Under the pieces are notes generated by a model. It was given only the letters and a program-made list of their open reading frames with translations, made no database searches and was not told the origin of the DNA. 64,000 nt of DNA, taken from Fulvia fulva (taxonomy: Eukaryota; Ascomycota; Dothideomycetes; Mycosphaerellales; Mycosphaerellaceae). Below are positions 11,159 through 24,256 of the stretch, in pieces (the stretch's first letter is position 1; every line of letters starts with the position of its first letter). The stretch lies in contig NC_063021.1 of NCBI RefSeq assembly GCF_020509005.1, forward strand, positions 186,001-250,000. Reading direction: 5' to 3'. Both the position numbers and the translations under genes were made by a program.

Positions 11159-14100
11159 ATAGAGAACGAGACTAGGTTTATAAGAAAGAGAGCAGCACCT
11201 CTTCTAATAAGAGAGAACTACGAAACATAGTTCAAGCTAATAATAATACACCTAGTATTAAAGTAGGTTGACTAGGTCCTCGAAGACATTATTACGGACA
11301 TTCCCGCTATAACCCTATCTATAGCGACACCCTCTACATTATCGGAGTCATCCCTTCCTTTAGATCAAGCGATAAGGAAGGCATTGTATAGACGGCATAA
11401 TATAATGGCCCTATATAAGATGTATATCTGTCTGTTGACAGATGACTAAGAGATAATATACGAGATCCGGTATATAAAGTAGTTATAGGAATAGGCTAAA
11501 GCTAAATATAAGAGAAGACATCTCGCTACTAGAAGAAGTTTGCTTTAGCAATACACTAATTTCGTGATGACAGAGGACTAGTTAATAGATGACGCCTAGT
11601 AGGAGCTTAGCTTAATTATAAGGAGGGCTGTTTTAATCTCGCCTTAGTTCTAAGACATTAAGACTAAGGACAGAAAGATCTAGTAACTCTTAGTAGCTCT
11701 ACTAGACTCATTTGGCTCAATTCGCGATACAATTGATACCTAGGTGAATCTCTTACTACAAGACATTCTTTTAATTCTTAGAGAGAAGTAAGAATCAATG
11801 ATTTATTAAGGGACAGCTATGTTCGCTAAGAAGGGTTTCTAGGGCAAGCTTACGTACTATCTCTACGGTAGTGACCATTTTATAAGCAAGTGCCTATACC
11901 TTTCTATAGCTTAGTAGGCTATTAGGAACAAGGAAAAACTAGCTAGGGTTACCTACCCTACTAAGAGATAACCGTCACTACCTCGTAGGAGGTTATTATT
12001 ACTAAACCTTCGTAATGTCCTTAAGGTAATAAGGGACCTTATAAAGTAGATAAAGGAGAGCCGCAAGCTAAAGGCCTCCTCTAGTAAGCCTATAAGGGCC
12101 TATACGACCTAGGAAGACGTATTAGACTCTAAGATACTATTAGAAGATGATGATATTAATAAGGTTGCCTATTCTACTATAGAAGCTAAAGGTAAGTACC
12201 CCTTGTCCGAGTGGTTGCTTAACTCTTATACATTATTATATATAACTAACTAAGATTTACTATTTAGGACACTAAAGCCTCTTTAAATGAGGAAGTGGAT
12301 CAAGGTTAGGGGTGGCTATCTATAAGCTATATATATAGGAAGTGTAGTAATAGGTAGTCCTTCTAGAAAGTAAATTGTCTTAGAAAATGTCCCGTTTGTT
12401 CCTAGCCTTAGAGTTGGTCTTGTTTCGTAGAATCAGTTTAGCTAACAGTTTGCTATCTAACTACCTAGTTTCACCCTAAAATCCTTGTCTAGTAAACCCG
12501 TTGTCTAGACTAAACTTCGAGGAGGAGTACCGTTTATCTACTCGATCTCGGAAATTCTTAAGCTATAGTATACTAACATACTCTCTTAAGAACGTAACGG
12601 TACCGCTATAGCTAATACTAAGTCCGAAGATCAGTAGGAGCTATAGTATAGAAGATATACACACCTTAGCAAGGGACTACTAAGAAACCTATATAGAGTT
12701 ACTAATAAGAAAGATCCTATTCCTATTCCTTCTAAATACTAGAATTGTAAGGTCTGCTCCCTTATAAATATAAGGAAGTTCAAAGGACCTGCTATAGAGA
12801 GGAAAGGGGAGAGGCTGGCCCTCATCTCTATTGACATCTATAGGCCTTTTTAGGGCGTAGTCTCTAGGCTAGGATACAAATATTAGCTTGAGATTATAGA
12901 CAACTTCTCTAGGAAGAAGTGGGTAATCCCTTTGAAGGCTAGGAGCGACGCTCCTACAGCCCTACGGGATTAGAAGGTCTAGGCAGAACGGTAGTCAAGG
13001 TGCTTTCTGTCTACGATCCGTAGTGATAGTACAAAGGAAATTCTCGCCTTACTAAAAGAGTAGGAGAAGGAGTTTAGTACTTAGATAGACACAACTAATG
13101 CCTACAACTCTCTTTAAAATAGACCTATAGAAAGGTCAATTCAAGCCTCTAAGAACATAGTCCGGGCTATGCTTAAAGACTCTAGTATACTAGTTAAGTT
13201 CTAGCTAGAAGCTTTATAAGTATAGACTATGATCAGAAACAGACTGCCTAATAGTCCGATCATTAATAGTATTGCTCTTTTACTAGAAGAAGCCTTTACT
13301 AGCTAAGTACCGTTAGTCGACTATTTCCGCGTCTAGGGATACAAAGCTATAGTCTATATAGACCTAAGAGCCCAACCTTAAGGCTTAAGGAGAGACAAGT
13401 TGATAAACCGAGGAAAAGAAGCCGTGTTTATAGGCCACTCAGAAAACACTATAAAACAATAGCTGTTCTAGGATCCCGACATAAAAGCAATAAAAGCGTA
13501 TAGTCACGTCGACTAGTTTAAGAATAAGAAGGGGGGAGATATAGATCTTAGTATCACCTTTACTAACTAGCCGAGTCGAGCGCTATAGCGCAATCCTGTT
13601 AGGAGGAAGCCCTTTAGGGCGAAATTTTCCGATAGGGGATTATTAGAGACACCGTTACGAAGGCTAGGAGAAAATATTAAGGCGGTTTCAACACTATCGA
13701 AGGCCGATAACGGTGGATCTATACAGAACCTACCTAAGTCATCAACACTATAGTAACCGCTATTTGTGTAACTTCCCCCTCCCCTAAAGGACATTAGGGA
13801 ATACTAGAAGTTTAGAGATTAGGGTACTCTAATAAAAGAAAAAGAAGATGTCGTTCAGTTCGACCCATCCGAACACCTAGCGCCACCTCAGGTTGCAGGC
13901 AACAAGAGGTTAAGGGGGGACGGAGATGATAACTCTAAAGAGTATAAGGCTAAACACTATAAGGCTCTTATCGCCTAGATGTTCTATCTAGACCCTATAA
14001 TAAGCTAGGTAGAGGAGATTCTAAACGACGTAGAAGAATATATATTTACTACTATTAGGTAGGCTATAGCCTATTAGTAGGAAGTGCTAATCCCAAAGTC

Positions 14101-15660
14101 CTATAAGGTAGCCGTAGGAGACCCCTAGTAGGGACATAGATAGAGAGAGGCAATCGAGAACGAACTTATTACCTTAGTAAGCAACAATACCTAGGAAGCA
14201 GTTGTACCGCCAAAGGGTGGGAATCTAATTACTTCTAGGTAGGTCTTTAATATAAAAAGAATGATTAGTAGAGCTATTAAGAAGTTTAAGGCAAGACTAG
14301 TTATAAGAGGGTTTTTATAGAAATATAGGGTTGACTTCGAAGAGACCTTTTTACCTACTATTAGACATAATACTCTCCGAGTGTTTATAGTAGTAGTGTA
14401 TAAGAGAGATCTCGAGATGCACCTAGTAGATGTGAATAATGCTTTTACCTAAAGTAGCCTTCTTAAAGACATCTATATAATCCAACCCCTAGGAGTTAAA
14501 GTACCTCTAAACATAGTGTTTAAGGTCCTACGAAGCCTTTATAGGCTTATATAAGTAGCTAGAGACTAGAACAAGCTCTATGTTATAAAGCTAGAGAAGA
14601 TTAGATTTACCTAGTCCTAGGTAGATCTATGCCTACTTATCTATACGGATAGAGACCTTATAGTCCTTACCTATATAGATGACATACCTATTCTAGCTCC
14701 GAAGCTATTAGATGTTTAGTAGTTTAAGGCTAAGCTTGGAAAAGTGTTTAAGATTAAAGATCTTAGTAAACCTACGAAGATCCTTAGAATAAGGATTATA
14801 AGAGATAGGTCCTAAGGCACTTTAAAGCTTAATTAAGGACACTATGTCTACGCTAACTTAGCTAAGATGAACATGGCTAGAGAGAAGGCTACGCTAACCT
14901 ACTCACCTATAGAGAGCTACGAGTATTTAGTACCTACGGCTCCTATAGATAAGAGGTATAACAAACAGGATTACTAGAGCTATAATAGTCCCTAGATATA
15001 GCTAATAACAATAACAAGGCTAGACTTAGCATTCCCCCTTAGAAGAATTAGCTTATATGTTACTAATCCCTCGTAGTAGTATATAAAGGCTTTAAAGAAG
15101 CTCTCCTAATACCTACGGTCGTACCTAGACCTAGGACTTATATATAGAAAGGGAGGGGGCAATCTCTAGGGATACTCGGACTCTAACTACGCTATAGACA
15201 AAGTGGATAGAGTCTTAATTCTAGGATACGTACAGTTCATTTATAGATCACCTATGTCCTAGATAAGTAGGAAGTAGAAGTCTATTATAACATTAATAAT
15301 AGAAGCTAAGTTTATAGCTATAAACGTAGCCGTAAAGTAGTCACAATTTCTTGCTACTTTTCTGAGGGAAATAGGGTGCCTAGAACTAGTAGGAAAGAGC
15401 TCTTTCTAGCCGAGTATAAGGGTAAGCAAGGGCACTGTTAACGAGCTAAGGCTAGTCAAGCTTATAGGTAATAACTAAGCCGCTTTAACACTTATTAAAG
15501 ATGCCTATATACATAAAAGGTTAAAACATATTAATGTTATATATAACTATATTAGACATCTCTAGTAGTAGAAGAAGATTGTAGTGGACTACTACTATAT
15601 AAAGGACATAGCTACTAATAGGTTAATAAAGCCCCTTAAAAGCTAGTAGTTCTAAAACTT
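11159..15660 (+). pseudogene. copia-1 copy 2 gag-pol polyprotein, inactivated by RIP
   Basis: It is colinear with the copy 1 polyprotein. The start codon itself is mutated: the position equivalent to ATG at 9101 reads ATA at 11159-11161. The protease block that reads LLDSCASS in copy 1 is changed to LLNSYTLL near 12215. Integrase (about 12890-13450), reverse transcriptase (about 14230-14800) and RNase H (about 15120-15620) are recognisable through TAG stops. Catalytic YIDD is preserved near 14675-14690. The plus-to-minus open frame at 13567-13794 recurs in all three copies, but only because it is antisense to a conserved segment. Confidence 0.88.
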
Positions 15661-15720
15661 TATAAGGTAGCTCTAGCTTATATAAAGGGATTATAGGAAA
15701 CTATATAGCCTAAGTAGGAG

Positions 15721-15960
15721 TGTTAAGAACATATAGGCCGTAGGACAAGTATATAGGTATAGGTATGTTATATAACTAGATCACGTGACTAGGGTTTACT
15801 AGCCTATAGGCTAGTAAACATCCGGATACCTAGTATCTACCTACACCTATACTAATACTAGCGATACTATATATAGATATACGCTATCCTATTAGGTCCT
15901 TCTTCGTCTTTTGTATAATCCGCCGTCTTCTACTACTACGTAACTTATACCTATTTTATA
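15721..15960 (+). repeat. copia-1 copy 2, 3' LTR
   Basis: It is preceded by the purine-rich TAAGTAGGAG (15711-15720) and starts TGTTAAGAACATA. It ends at the junction with copia-2 integrase, with no matching target duplication. Confidence 0.85.
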
Positions 15961-17203
15961 GATAACTTCTTAAGAGAGAAGTAGGTGATCCCGCTTAAGA
16001 ATAAATCCGACGTACCGTAAGTACTACGACAATAGCGGCTAACTATAGAGAAAGTATCTAAATACTACGTAAGAGTAGTACGGAGTAACAATATACCTAA
16101 GCTACTAATAGTTCTAAAAGAATAGGAGAAAGAATCGGGTATTTAGTACGATACAATAGATACTTATAACTCTATACAAATGGGAGTAGTAGAAAGGTTA
16201 ATCTAGGTATCGGAGAACGCGATCCGCGTAATACTCGAGGAGTCGGGGATATCGGTAGAATTCTAGCCTAAAGCGCTAGAGGTATAGGCGGCTATACGTA
16301 ACCTACTACCGAACGGACCGTTACTTAACGGTATCTAACTTTCGCCGGAAGAAGTATTTACTAGCAAAGTACCGACGGTAGATCACCTAAGAGTATAGGG
16401 TTATAGAGTAGTAGTTTATATAGAACCGAAATGATATCTAAAAGGGCTACGATAGGATAAGTTAATAAACCCGGGTAAGGAAGCTATTTTCGTTAGATAC
16501 GGTTAATCGACTAAGCGATAGTTATTCTAGGAGCTAGATATACGAGCTATTAGGTAGTATAGCTAAGTAGATTAGTTCGAAAACGAGAAGGGGGAAGATC
16601 TAGATTTAGGTATCCCCTTTACGAACTAACCTAGTAAGATACCCGAACGAAGGCTAGTCGGTCGACTACCGGCGGTCTCGCGACTACTACTAGTTTAGCG
16701 ACTAGTGGATACCCTAATAGCAATCTTACGATCCTCGGGTAGTATACCTAGGCCCGATAAGAGTAACGTAAGCGAGATAGGGTATAAAATACCCTAACTT
16801 TCTACTACTAAAGTAGCCGAGTCCTCTATAGAAGAACCGACCTAGCTAATCCCCGCTCCCTACGTAGAGACCGAACCCGCTACGGCTAAGGATAAAGGAC
16901 TAACTGTCTTAAGACCGCTCTATGTCTAACTTCCCGGTAGACTAGATAATATCGCGGACTATAAGAAGATCGAGGAAACCCCGGAGCTACCGGAACTAAT
17001 CGTCTAGAGGAAAAGGACTAGGGATCCCGACGATAACTACGGCTAGGACTAGGACTATAAGGCTAAGTACTATAAAGCTATAATAGCTTTGTTCTACTAA
17101 CTACTATAGGTAAATATACCGACGAACGTATATTTATAGCTACGGTAGAGGAACTATTCGACGAAGTCTAAGAATACGCCTTTACTATATTCGGACCCGA
17201 GAG
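15961..17203 (+). pseudogene. copia-2 integrase region, 5'-truncated, RIPped
   Basis: Read with TAG treated as a former Gln or Trp codon, the frame opens with a DNFLREKWVIPLK-like block. This is homologous to the copia-1 integrase block near 12900 but clearly diverged, so it is a separate copia family. It runs through the integrase C-terminal part (about 16200-16640) and the variable linker towards the reverse transcriptase. At about 17203 it is interrupted by LINE-3, and the frame resumes at about 22183. Gag, protease and the 5' LTR are missing, replaced at the left by copia-1 copy 2. Confidence 0.8.
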
Positions 17204-17329
17204 CGAGTATAGGGAATCATCGATCTCTACGCCAAAACACGACACATTCGAAAGCTCTTATCAAGGCTATTCTAACGATATATAAAGCAGGCCACTGCCC
17301 CTAGGACTAAGGGAGTTCTACCTTATTTA

Positions 17330-18690
17330 ATCTAGATAGCTTAAAGCTCTCTTCACCCTATTTCTTTAGCTCTAAACGCCGCGGAGGTGCCTAGCTACAT
17401 TAGGCAACTCCTAGGCAATAGTAGCCTAGGCTACGGTACTAACGGCGCCTACGGCCCTATAGGCGAAGCCCCTCTAAGACAACTAGTAGCAACTTATAGA
17501 GGACGTAAAAAGTATAGAAACTAACGATTAGCTCCCTTACCGGTCTCTATAGGTAATGATCACTTAGCTACGCACGGCGCTTATACTATCGTATTACCGA
17601 GGGCAATAAGAAATAAGGACGACGTCCTAGGCGATTAGTAAGGCTACCCGGGATTAACACCCCTATAGCTAGGCATCGGTCGCGGTATCGATACTAGGTC
17701 CCCGCCTAACGTACGATATAGTTACGATCCGTATTATAGTAAAGGAAGACTAGGCCGAAGTTACGAAGCTATCGAACAAGGAGCTCGTCTAACGAATTAA
17801 CTAACTAGGGGTAGTCGTAGTGAACTAATAGTCTAACGGCACTCTATAGATCTAGACTAGCTCTACTACTACTAGGAGGCACCTAGAGGCATAGCTATAG
17901 TAGGCATCTAAGGTTACGGTATTAGCGAAGGTCTTAACAAAACAATTTACGATACTAGTCCACGATATACCTAAGGAGTTTGACCTAACTAACTAGGGTC
18001 ACCTACGCGCTCTCTAAGAGGACAACCCGGTCACTCTTAACTCTCTAATCTAGAAGGCGACTTGGCTCTATAGGAAATGGCTAGAAGGCAAGAAGGCCTC
18101 GGCGCTAATAGTATAGCTATAAGACGCGAAAGCGGCGGATCTAGCGATAGAACAAGGCCTAGTCTAGTAATATAGCCTTAAGATAGTAGAAAAGCACTCC
18201 TTATCCTTTCGTGTCCTCTAATGCTTCAAATGCTAATAGTATAGACACTAAACCTATACGTATATAAACAAGTAGGCCTGCTCAAACTATATAGGAGACT
18301 ATATATCTAGGGACTATATATCGACTACGAGACGGTACGCGAACTGTCCGGGGTACTACCTATCGTATAGTACGGAATGCCTATAGCGGAAACTAGCGAA
18401 AAACAAGGCAATTACAAACAGAACCGTCGCCCTAAGATTCTACGGCGACCGTAAGGCTAGCCTATACCGGAACTAACTAGCGGCGGTCGGGCATAAGCGC
18501 CCTAGGGCCGAGAACGATATAAAGGATACGTAACCTAGGGCGTACGGGAGGCCACGTACTCTACTAGCTACGGCGAGGGAATCTAACTAGGCCCGGCTCC
18601 CCTTTATTATATAGCCGATAGGCGTAGACTAGGACGTATAGGGTAGTAGGACATAGGACGATATAGAGGAAATGATTGTTAATACCGATA
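17330..18690 (+). pseudogene. LINE-3 ORF1 (gag-like, zinc knuckles), RIPped
   Basis: This is the first coding region of the LINE. It has many TAG stops and a Cys/His-rich C-terminal part at about 18215-18370, where CFKC is followed by several former Cys-x2-Cys and His positions, typical of the zinc knuckles of Tad-clade ORF1 proteins. ORF1 proteins bind the element RNA in the particle. The start codon cannot be fixed. Confidence 0.65.
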
Positions 18691-18699
18691 ACTAGCCTC

Positions 18700-21600
18700 G
18701 ACACGCTTAGCATTACCTAGTATAACGTTAACTATAGCAAGGATATAGTCTAGAACCATTTCCTATACGAGGCGGACCCGCGCGTCCACTACGTCCTTAT
18801 AATCTAGGAGCTATAGATTAACCCGTACTATAAGAGACTAACGACCTACAAGTCACTAGGCTATACGACATGCCTACGAGGCGACGGCAGACCCCGTACG
18901 TGCTTCTATATTAGTAAGGACATACTAGAATCCGACTGGGAGGTAGTATACTACGTAGACGAAGAAGGCGGGGGCGATATTACCTCCCTCTACGTAGGTA
19001 GCACCTAGATATACAACCTATATATACAACTACTAGCCTCGAGGTCTAGCCGCGACCTAGGGGTCTATAGACACCTAGACAGTACGCTTAAGAGACAAGG
19101 GTGCTACATCGTAGTAGGAGACTTTAATATATACCACCCTTCCTAGGAAAGCCTTATATAGCCGTACCCTATAGCCGACGAAGTACTCGACTTAATAGCG
19201 AGTAACGTAATTGCCCTTAATACCTCGAAGGACCTAGGTACCTAGAAGAGAGGGGGACTCTAAGGCACGATCGACCTCTCCTAGATCTTAGATAGCTACT
19301 ACTACACGGTAACCTACTATAGGATCGAATATAAACTCGAGGCGTCGTTAGACTATATACTAGTTAGGACCTCTATTACGATATAGATATAACGTATACT
19401 AGTAAGAACCCCTAAGCTAAACTAGGAAAAGGCCTACTAGGCTAATATCTAGGCGTACCTCGATGACTCTAAGAGGCTAGTCTAGATCGCGTAGTAGCAA
19501 TATAATAGTAAAGACGAGATAGACGAAGCAGTCTAGGGGTTAATAGACGAAATAAGAAAAGCGACCTTACTTTACGTTCCGCTTACCTAACTAACGACAT
19601 AGTCTAAACTATACTAGACGCCGGAGTACACTACGGTAGTAAGAGAAGTAAGGAGAGCCCGCCGGGTATAGACGAGTAGCTATAGCGAGGAGGCCTAGAA
19701 CGTATATAGGGAGGCATACTAATAGAAGAAAGCTATAATACGGAGGGAGAAAGCAGTCGGCTAGAGGGCTATAGTAGAAGAAATCGCCGGCAAGCTAGAG
19801 AGGATGTGGAAGCTAGCGAAATAGGCCCGACAGGACCCTATATAGGGCCCCTCCTTCTCTATCCTAGCGCTATAATCCCCTAGTAGCCCGGTTAGCGACC
19901 CCGAGGCTAAGGCGCGTCTACTAGCTAGTAAGTTCTTCCCGCCCCTAGTCGAGGCTAATCTAAGCGATATAAACAGCTCTACTCCCCTAGCCCCTAGTAT
20001 CGCGGTCTAATAGGAGGTGTCCGAGGGAGAAGTTGCCGCTATACTAAGGAAGTTGCCGGCGAAGAAAGCCCCGGGGCCGGATAGGATCCTAAACGAGCTA
20101 CTAAAGAAGTGTAGAGATCAACTAGCCCTAGTAGTTATAGCGATGTTTAACGCCTGCCTATAGACCGGATTCTACCCGATAGCTTTTAAACAATCGACGA
20201 TAGTAGTCCTACGTAAGCCGTAGAAGGAAGACTATATATAGGTAAAGTCGTACCGCCTAATTGCGCTCCTTAATACTCTTAGGAAGGCGCTTAAGAAGCT
20301 AGTTATAACGAGACTCTCCGAGGCGGTAGAGGAACACTCCCTCCTCCCGGACACCTAGATAGGTACGCGCCTATAGCGATCGACGCTATCCGCGATAGAA
20401 CTTATTACCTCTTAGGTAAAGGCTATCTAGTATAAGAATAGGGACAAGGTAGCTTCCTTACTTAGCCTAGACATATCGGGAGCCTTCGACTACGTATTAT
20501 ACCCGCGGCTACTCTATATCCTAAAGTCGAAAGGACTCCCTAAGTGGCTTATTAACTTCGTACGGTCCTACCTCTAAAACTATAGTACGTCGATCCTAGT
20601 CGGCTAGTATAGAAGCCTATTTCAAGTAGTCTATACTAGAATCCCGTAAGGCTTAACGCTAGTACCTATTCTGTTCCTCTTCTTTATAGCGACGCTACTC
20701 CTAGCCCTAGAATCCTAGAACACCGCTACGAGCGGCTTCGTAGACGACATAAACATCCTAGCGTAGTCTTCCTTAACTAAGGAGAACTATAGGCTACTAG
20801 AAGAGAAGCATAAGATCTACGACGACTAGGCTAGGAGGTACGGGGCCCGGTTTGCCCTAGAAAAGTACAATCTAATACACTTTACGCGCCGGCTACGGTT
20901 CTATAATATACAAGCTTCTACCTAGATATAGGGGTATACGACTAACCCGGCAAATCAGCTTAGGATCCTCGGACTATAGGTAGACCCGGCGCTACGGTAG
21001 AGGAAGTACGTATAGGCGATATTATATAAAGCTAAACAGAATATAGCATTATACTAGAGGCTTACTACGTCTATATAGGGGGCGGACTTCCGGTAGTTAC
21101 GACTTCTATATACGGCTATTATACGGCTAGTCCTTACCTATAGTAGCTAAGTATAGTCCTTAGGCGAGAGGGCCTACCTATCGAAGGGACTCGTTACGCC
21201 GCTAGCGAAGATCTAAAACTAATGCCTAAGGAAGGTCACCGGGGTATATAAGTCGATACTAACGAGGATACTTAAGTACGAGACCGCTATACCGCCGATC
21301 GACCTATATATCTAGGGACTACGGACCTCCTACTTAGGTAAGTCGGCATAGTACCTAGTATAGAAGGTCATCGCTAGTACAGTCGTAAGGGCCCGCGAAT
21401 TAGTACTAGTATATAAGGGCATTCGACCCGGAAACGAGCCGAACTACCGGACAAGGGACGAATAGCTAGCAATATAATAGGAAGGTAAGAAATCGTTTAT
21501 AGAGCAACTATAGAAAGAGAGGTAGAACAACTAGGTTGTAGGGCATAGTAGACGCCCTTAGCTAGCGGGACAACCTAAGGAATAGTTAGCTACAAAATCC

Positions 21601-22010
21601 GCGGTTAAGCACCCCTCGAAGCTTATCTACTACCGCCTTACGAGGGTATAGAGTAGTATAGTAACCTAACTACAAAGCGAACACATCGGCCTCTAGGGGT
21701 ACCTATTATAGAGGAAGGTTCTAGGATATACGAATACTAGCTGCCCCTACGGCTATCGCTCCTAGAACGTACGGTACGTACTCCTCGTCTATCCGAGGTA
21801 GTCGCTAGGAAGGGGGGAGTAGATAGTAAAGGCGAGGAACCGGACGATTAGGGCACTTCTTAATAACGCTAAGGACCTACGGCGTATTACGAACTAGATA
21901 CTAGAGAAGGGCTAGCTAGAATAGTACCGCCTAGTAGGAGTAGTATAGGAAGAGAGGACACGACGTAGCGCGACGAGACCGGCTAGGAGCGGGGGCTAAC
22001 GGGGTAGTGA
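18700..22010 (+). pseudogene. LINE-3 ORF2 (endonuclease and reverse transcriptase), RIPped
   Basis: This is the second coding region. The AP-like endonuclease is at about 18720-19400, with the GDFN catalytic block followed by a Tyr-His-Pro segment near 19115-19140. Reverse transcriptase is at about 20030-21000: AKKAPGPDR-like block near 20060, LDISGAFD near 20465-20490, and an intact catalytic GFVDDINIL at about 20734-20760. A C-terminal region with a former Cys/His cluster lies near 21740-21790. No RNase H block was recognised. In-frame TAG codons occur throughout, so it is inactive. The Asp-Asp pair survives because GACGAC is not a good CpA target. Confidence 0.85.
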
Positions 22011-22182
22011 TATAGACTACGTACGTTTAGGGGGGAAGCTAATCTAGATAAGGAGAAGTCGGGGGCGGGAAGAGTTTTCACCTATTCGGGTTTCCCTTTA
22101 TATATAATAATAGATATATACCTATATAGGCCGGATAGGGTCCTAGAATAGGGGAATAACAAATCTATCTATCTATATTTAG

Positions 22183-23848
22183 ACCCGGTATTGCCTACTA
22201 ATAGGAAGTACCTATCCCGAAGATATATAAGGCTACGGTAGGGGATCCTAAATAGGGCTACTTATAGAAGGACGCTATCGATACCGAGCTACTCTTGTTA
22301 TTAAGGAATAATACCTAGGAAACGGCTATCGCTCTAAGGGGGGCGAATATAGTTACCTCTAAGTAGGTCTTCGACGTAAAGAGACTTATTAGCGGAGTAA
22401 TCGAGAAGTTCAAGGCAAGACTTGTCGTAAGAGGGTTTTTATAGAAGTTAGGTATTAACTTCGAAGAGACATCCGTACCTATAGTACGCTATAACACCCT
22501 AGGGATCTTTATAGTAGTAGTTTACGAGCGGGATCTCGATATATACTAGGTCGACGTTAATAATACGTTTATACAAAGCTACCTAGCCGAAGACATCTAT
22601 ATAAAACCCCTACTAGGAGTCGAAACCCTACCGAATATAGTCCTTAAGGTACTCCGGAGTCTCTACGGCTTAAAGTAGGTAGCTAGAGACTAGAACAAGC
22701 TCTATATCACTACGTTAGTTAAAATAGGATTCTACTAGTCCGAGGTAGACCTATGTCTCCTAACTTATACTAAGAGACACATTATACTACTTATCTATAT
22801 AGACGATATACCTATTATAGTACTAAGGTTAGCCGATATCTAATAATTTAAGAAGCAGTTCGCGTAATACTTTAAGATTAAGGATCTTAGGGGAGCGGAG
22901 AAACTACTAGGACTAAAGATCACCCGCGATAGGCGTAACGGTACCCTAAAACTCGACTAGGGCTATTATATCTATAAGGCCCTTACTAAAATAGACATAG
23001 CAAAAGAAAAGACAAGCCTAACACTCTCGCTAATAGATAGTTACGATAATCTCCGTCCTATAGCCCCGAACGACGAGAGGTATAGTAAGGATGACTACTA
23101 GAGCGATAATAGGACCTAGATATAGCTAATAACTATAACGAGACCGGACCTAGCCTTCCTACTCGGGAGAACTAGTATATATGTCGCGGATCTAACAAAG
23201 CGGTATATAAAAGTACTAAAGAAGGTCTCGAGATACCTAAGGTCGTTCCCCGACCTAGGGTTAATATTTAGACGTAGTAGCGGTGCCCTAACCGGATACT
23301 TAGACTCTAACTACGCGATAGATCGAGTAGATAGGGTCTTAATTCTAGGACATATCTACCTAGTATATAGTACGCCTATATCCTAGATAAGTAAGAAGCA
23401 AAAGTCTATAGTAACCTCTACTATAGAGGTAGAATTTATAGCAATAAACGCCGCCGCGAAACAATCCTAGTTCCTAGCGGCTATCCTCCGAGAGATGAAC
23501 TACCCGGGACTAGTAGGAGACTACTCTTTCTAACTAATAGTCCTAGCCGATAAGAGTACCGTCGACGAACTAAGACTAGTACGCCTTATAGGGGATAACT
23601 AGGCGGCTCTAACCTTAGTTAAGGACGCCTATATCTACGAAAGATCTAAGTACATTAATGTTACCTATAACTATATTAGGCACCTCTAGTAGTAGAGGAA
23701 GATCAAAGTAAAGTACTGCTATACTAAGGAGATAGTAGTAGATAGTTTGACTAAACCGCTAGCCGGTCCCTAGTTCTAGACCTTCGTACGATAGCTATAG
23801 CTAGTATAGTAGGAACAATCGTTCCTTACCTTACGACCTAAGTAGGAG
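22183..23848 (+). pseudogene. copia-2 reverse transcriptase and RNase H, continuation after LINE-3
   Basis: It continues the frame broken at 17203. Reverse transcriptase is at about 22370-22930, with VIEKFKARLVVRGF near 22400-22440 and catalytic YIDDIPI near 22795-22815. RNase H is at about 23230-23780, including INAAAKQSQFLAA near 23450-23480 and an LTKPLAGPQF end near 23745-23780. Stops are almost all TAG. From about 23172 onward the sequence has an inverted duplicate ending at 43342. Confidence 0.85.
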
Positions 23849-24256
23849 TGTTACGAATATAGGTTAGTAGGTATATCGTACGGTACTAAGACTAACTTAG
23901 TATATACTAAGTTAGTCGAGACAATAGTATAGCAATACTATCGCGACACCGTACGAATAGTAGGAGCGACTTAGAGGACCTATAGTCGCTTAGCTAGTTA
24001 GTACGAGACTGTCGGAGGAACTGTCGTCGTAGGATAAGATATAGGTAAAACCGATAAGGCGTAGTAAAATAGAACTAGGACTAGAGTAAGATCCCTCTAT
24101 ATAGGTATAAGAGACGTAGTCTCTATACTAATAGTAGAGATACCTTTAGTACTAAACACTGTTCTACTATATACCTTTATATACTATATTAGTCCTTCCT
24201 CCTTCCCTATTACGCGTCCTAACTTCCGTATATATATATACTATACCCTTTTAATA
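23849..24256 (+). repeat. copia-2 3' LTR (408 bp)
   Basis: It starts TGTTACGAATATAGG after the purine-rich AAGTAGGAG. It ends TTTTAATA at the boundary with LINE-4. The inverted duplicate has the same 408-bp LTR at 42257-42664. It contains the inverted repeat ACTAACTTAGTATATACTAAGTTAG around 23891-23915, visible as two arms flanking TATA. Confidence 0.75.

Larger units (their letters stand above)
10424..15960 (+). mobile_element. copia-1 LTR retrotransposon, copy 2, heavily RIPped
   Basis: The LTRs are at 10424-10657 (234 bp) and 15721-15960 (240 bp, a few extra bases near 15850). The internal region is colinear with copy 1 but inverted relative to it, and it carries many more C-to-T and G-to-A changes. 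The five bases before it (TATCC) and after it (GATAA) do not match, so there is no target-site duplication. The left flank is gypsy and the right flank is copia-2 integrase. Its borders are therefore unlikely to be one simple insertion. Confidence 0.88.
17204..22182 (+). mobile_element. Near-full-length Tad-like LINE (LINE-3), RIPped, inserted in copia-2
   Basis: This non-LTR element of about 5 kb has two coding regions and a 3' tail ATCTATCTATCTATA (about 22168-22182). It splits the copia-2 frame. The flanks TATTCGGACCCG (left) and TATTTAGACCCG (right) are an apparent target-site duplication of about 12 bp differing by transitions. Its 3' end recurs reversed at 31176-33190. The 5' border is placed from the duplication, not from a second copy. 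Confidence 0.8.
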
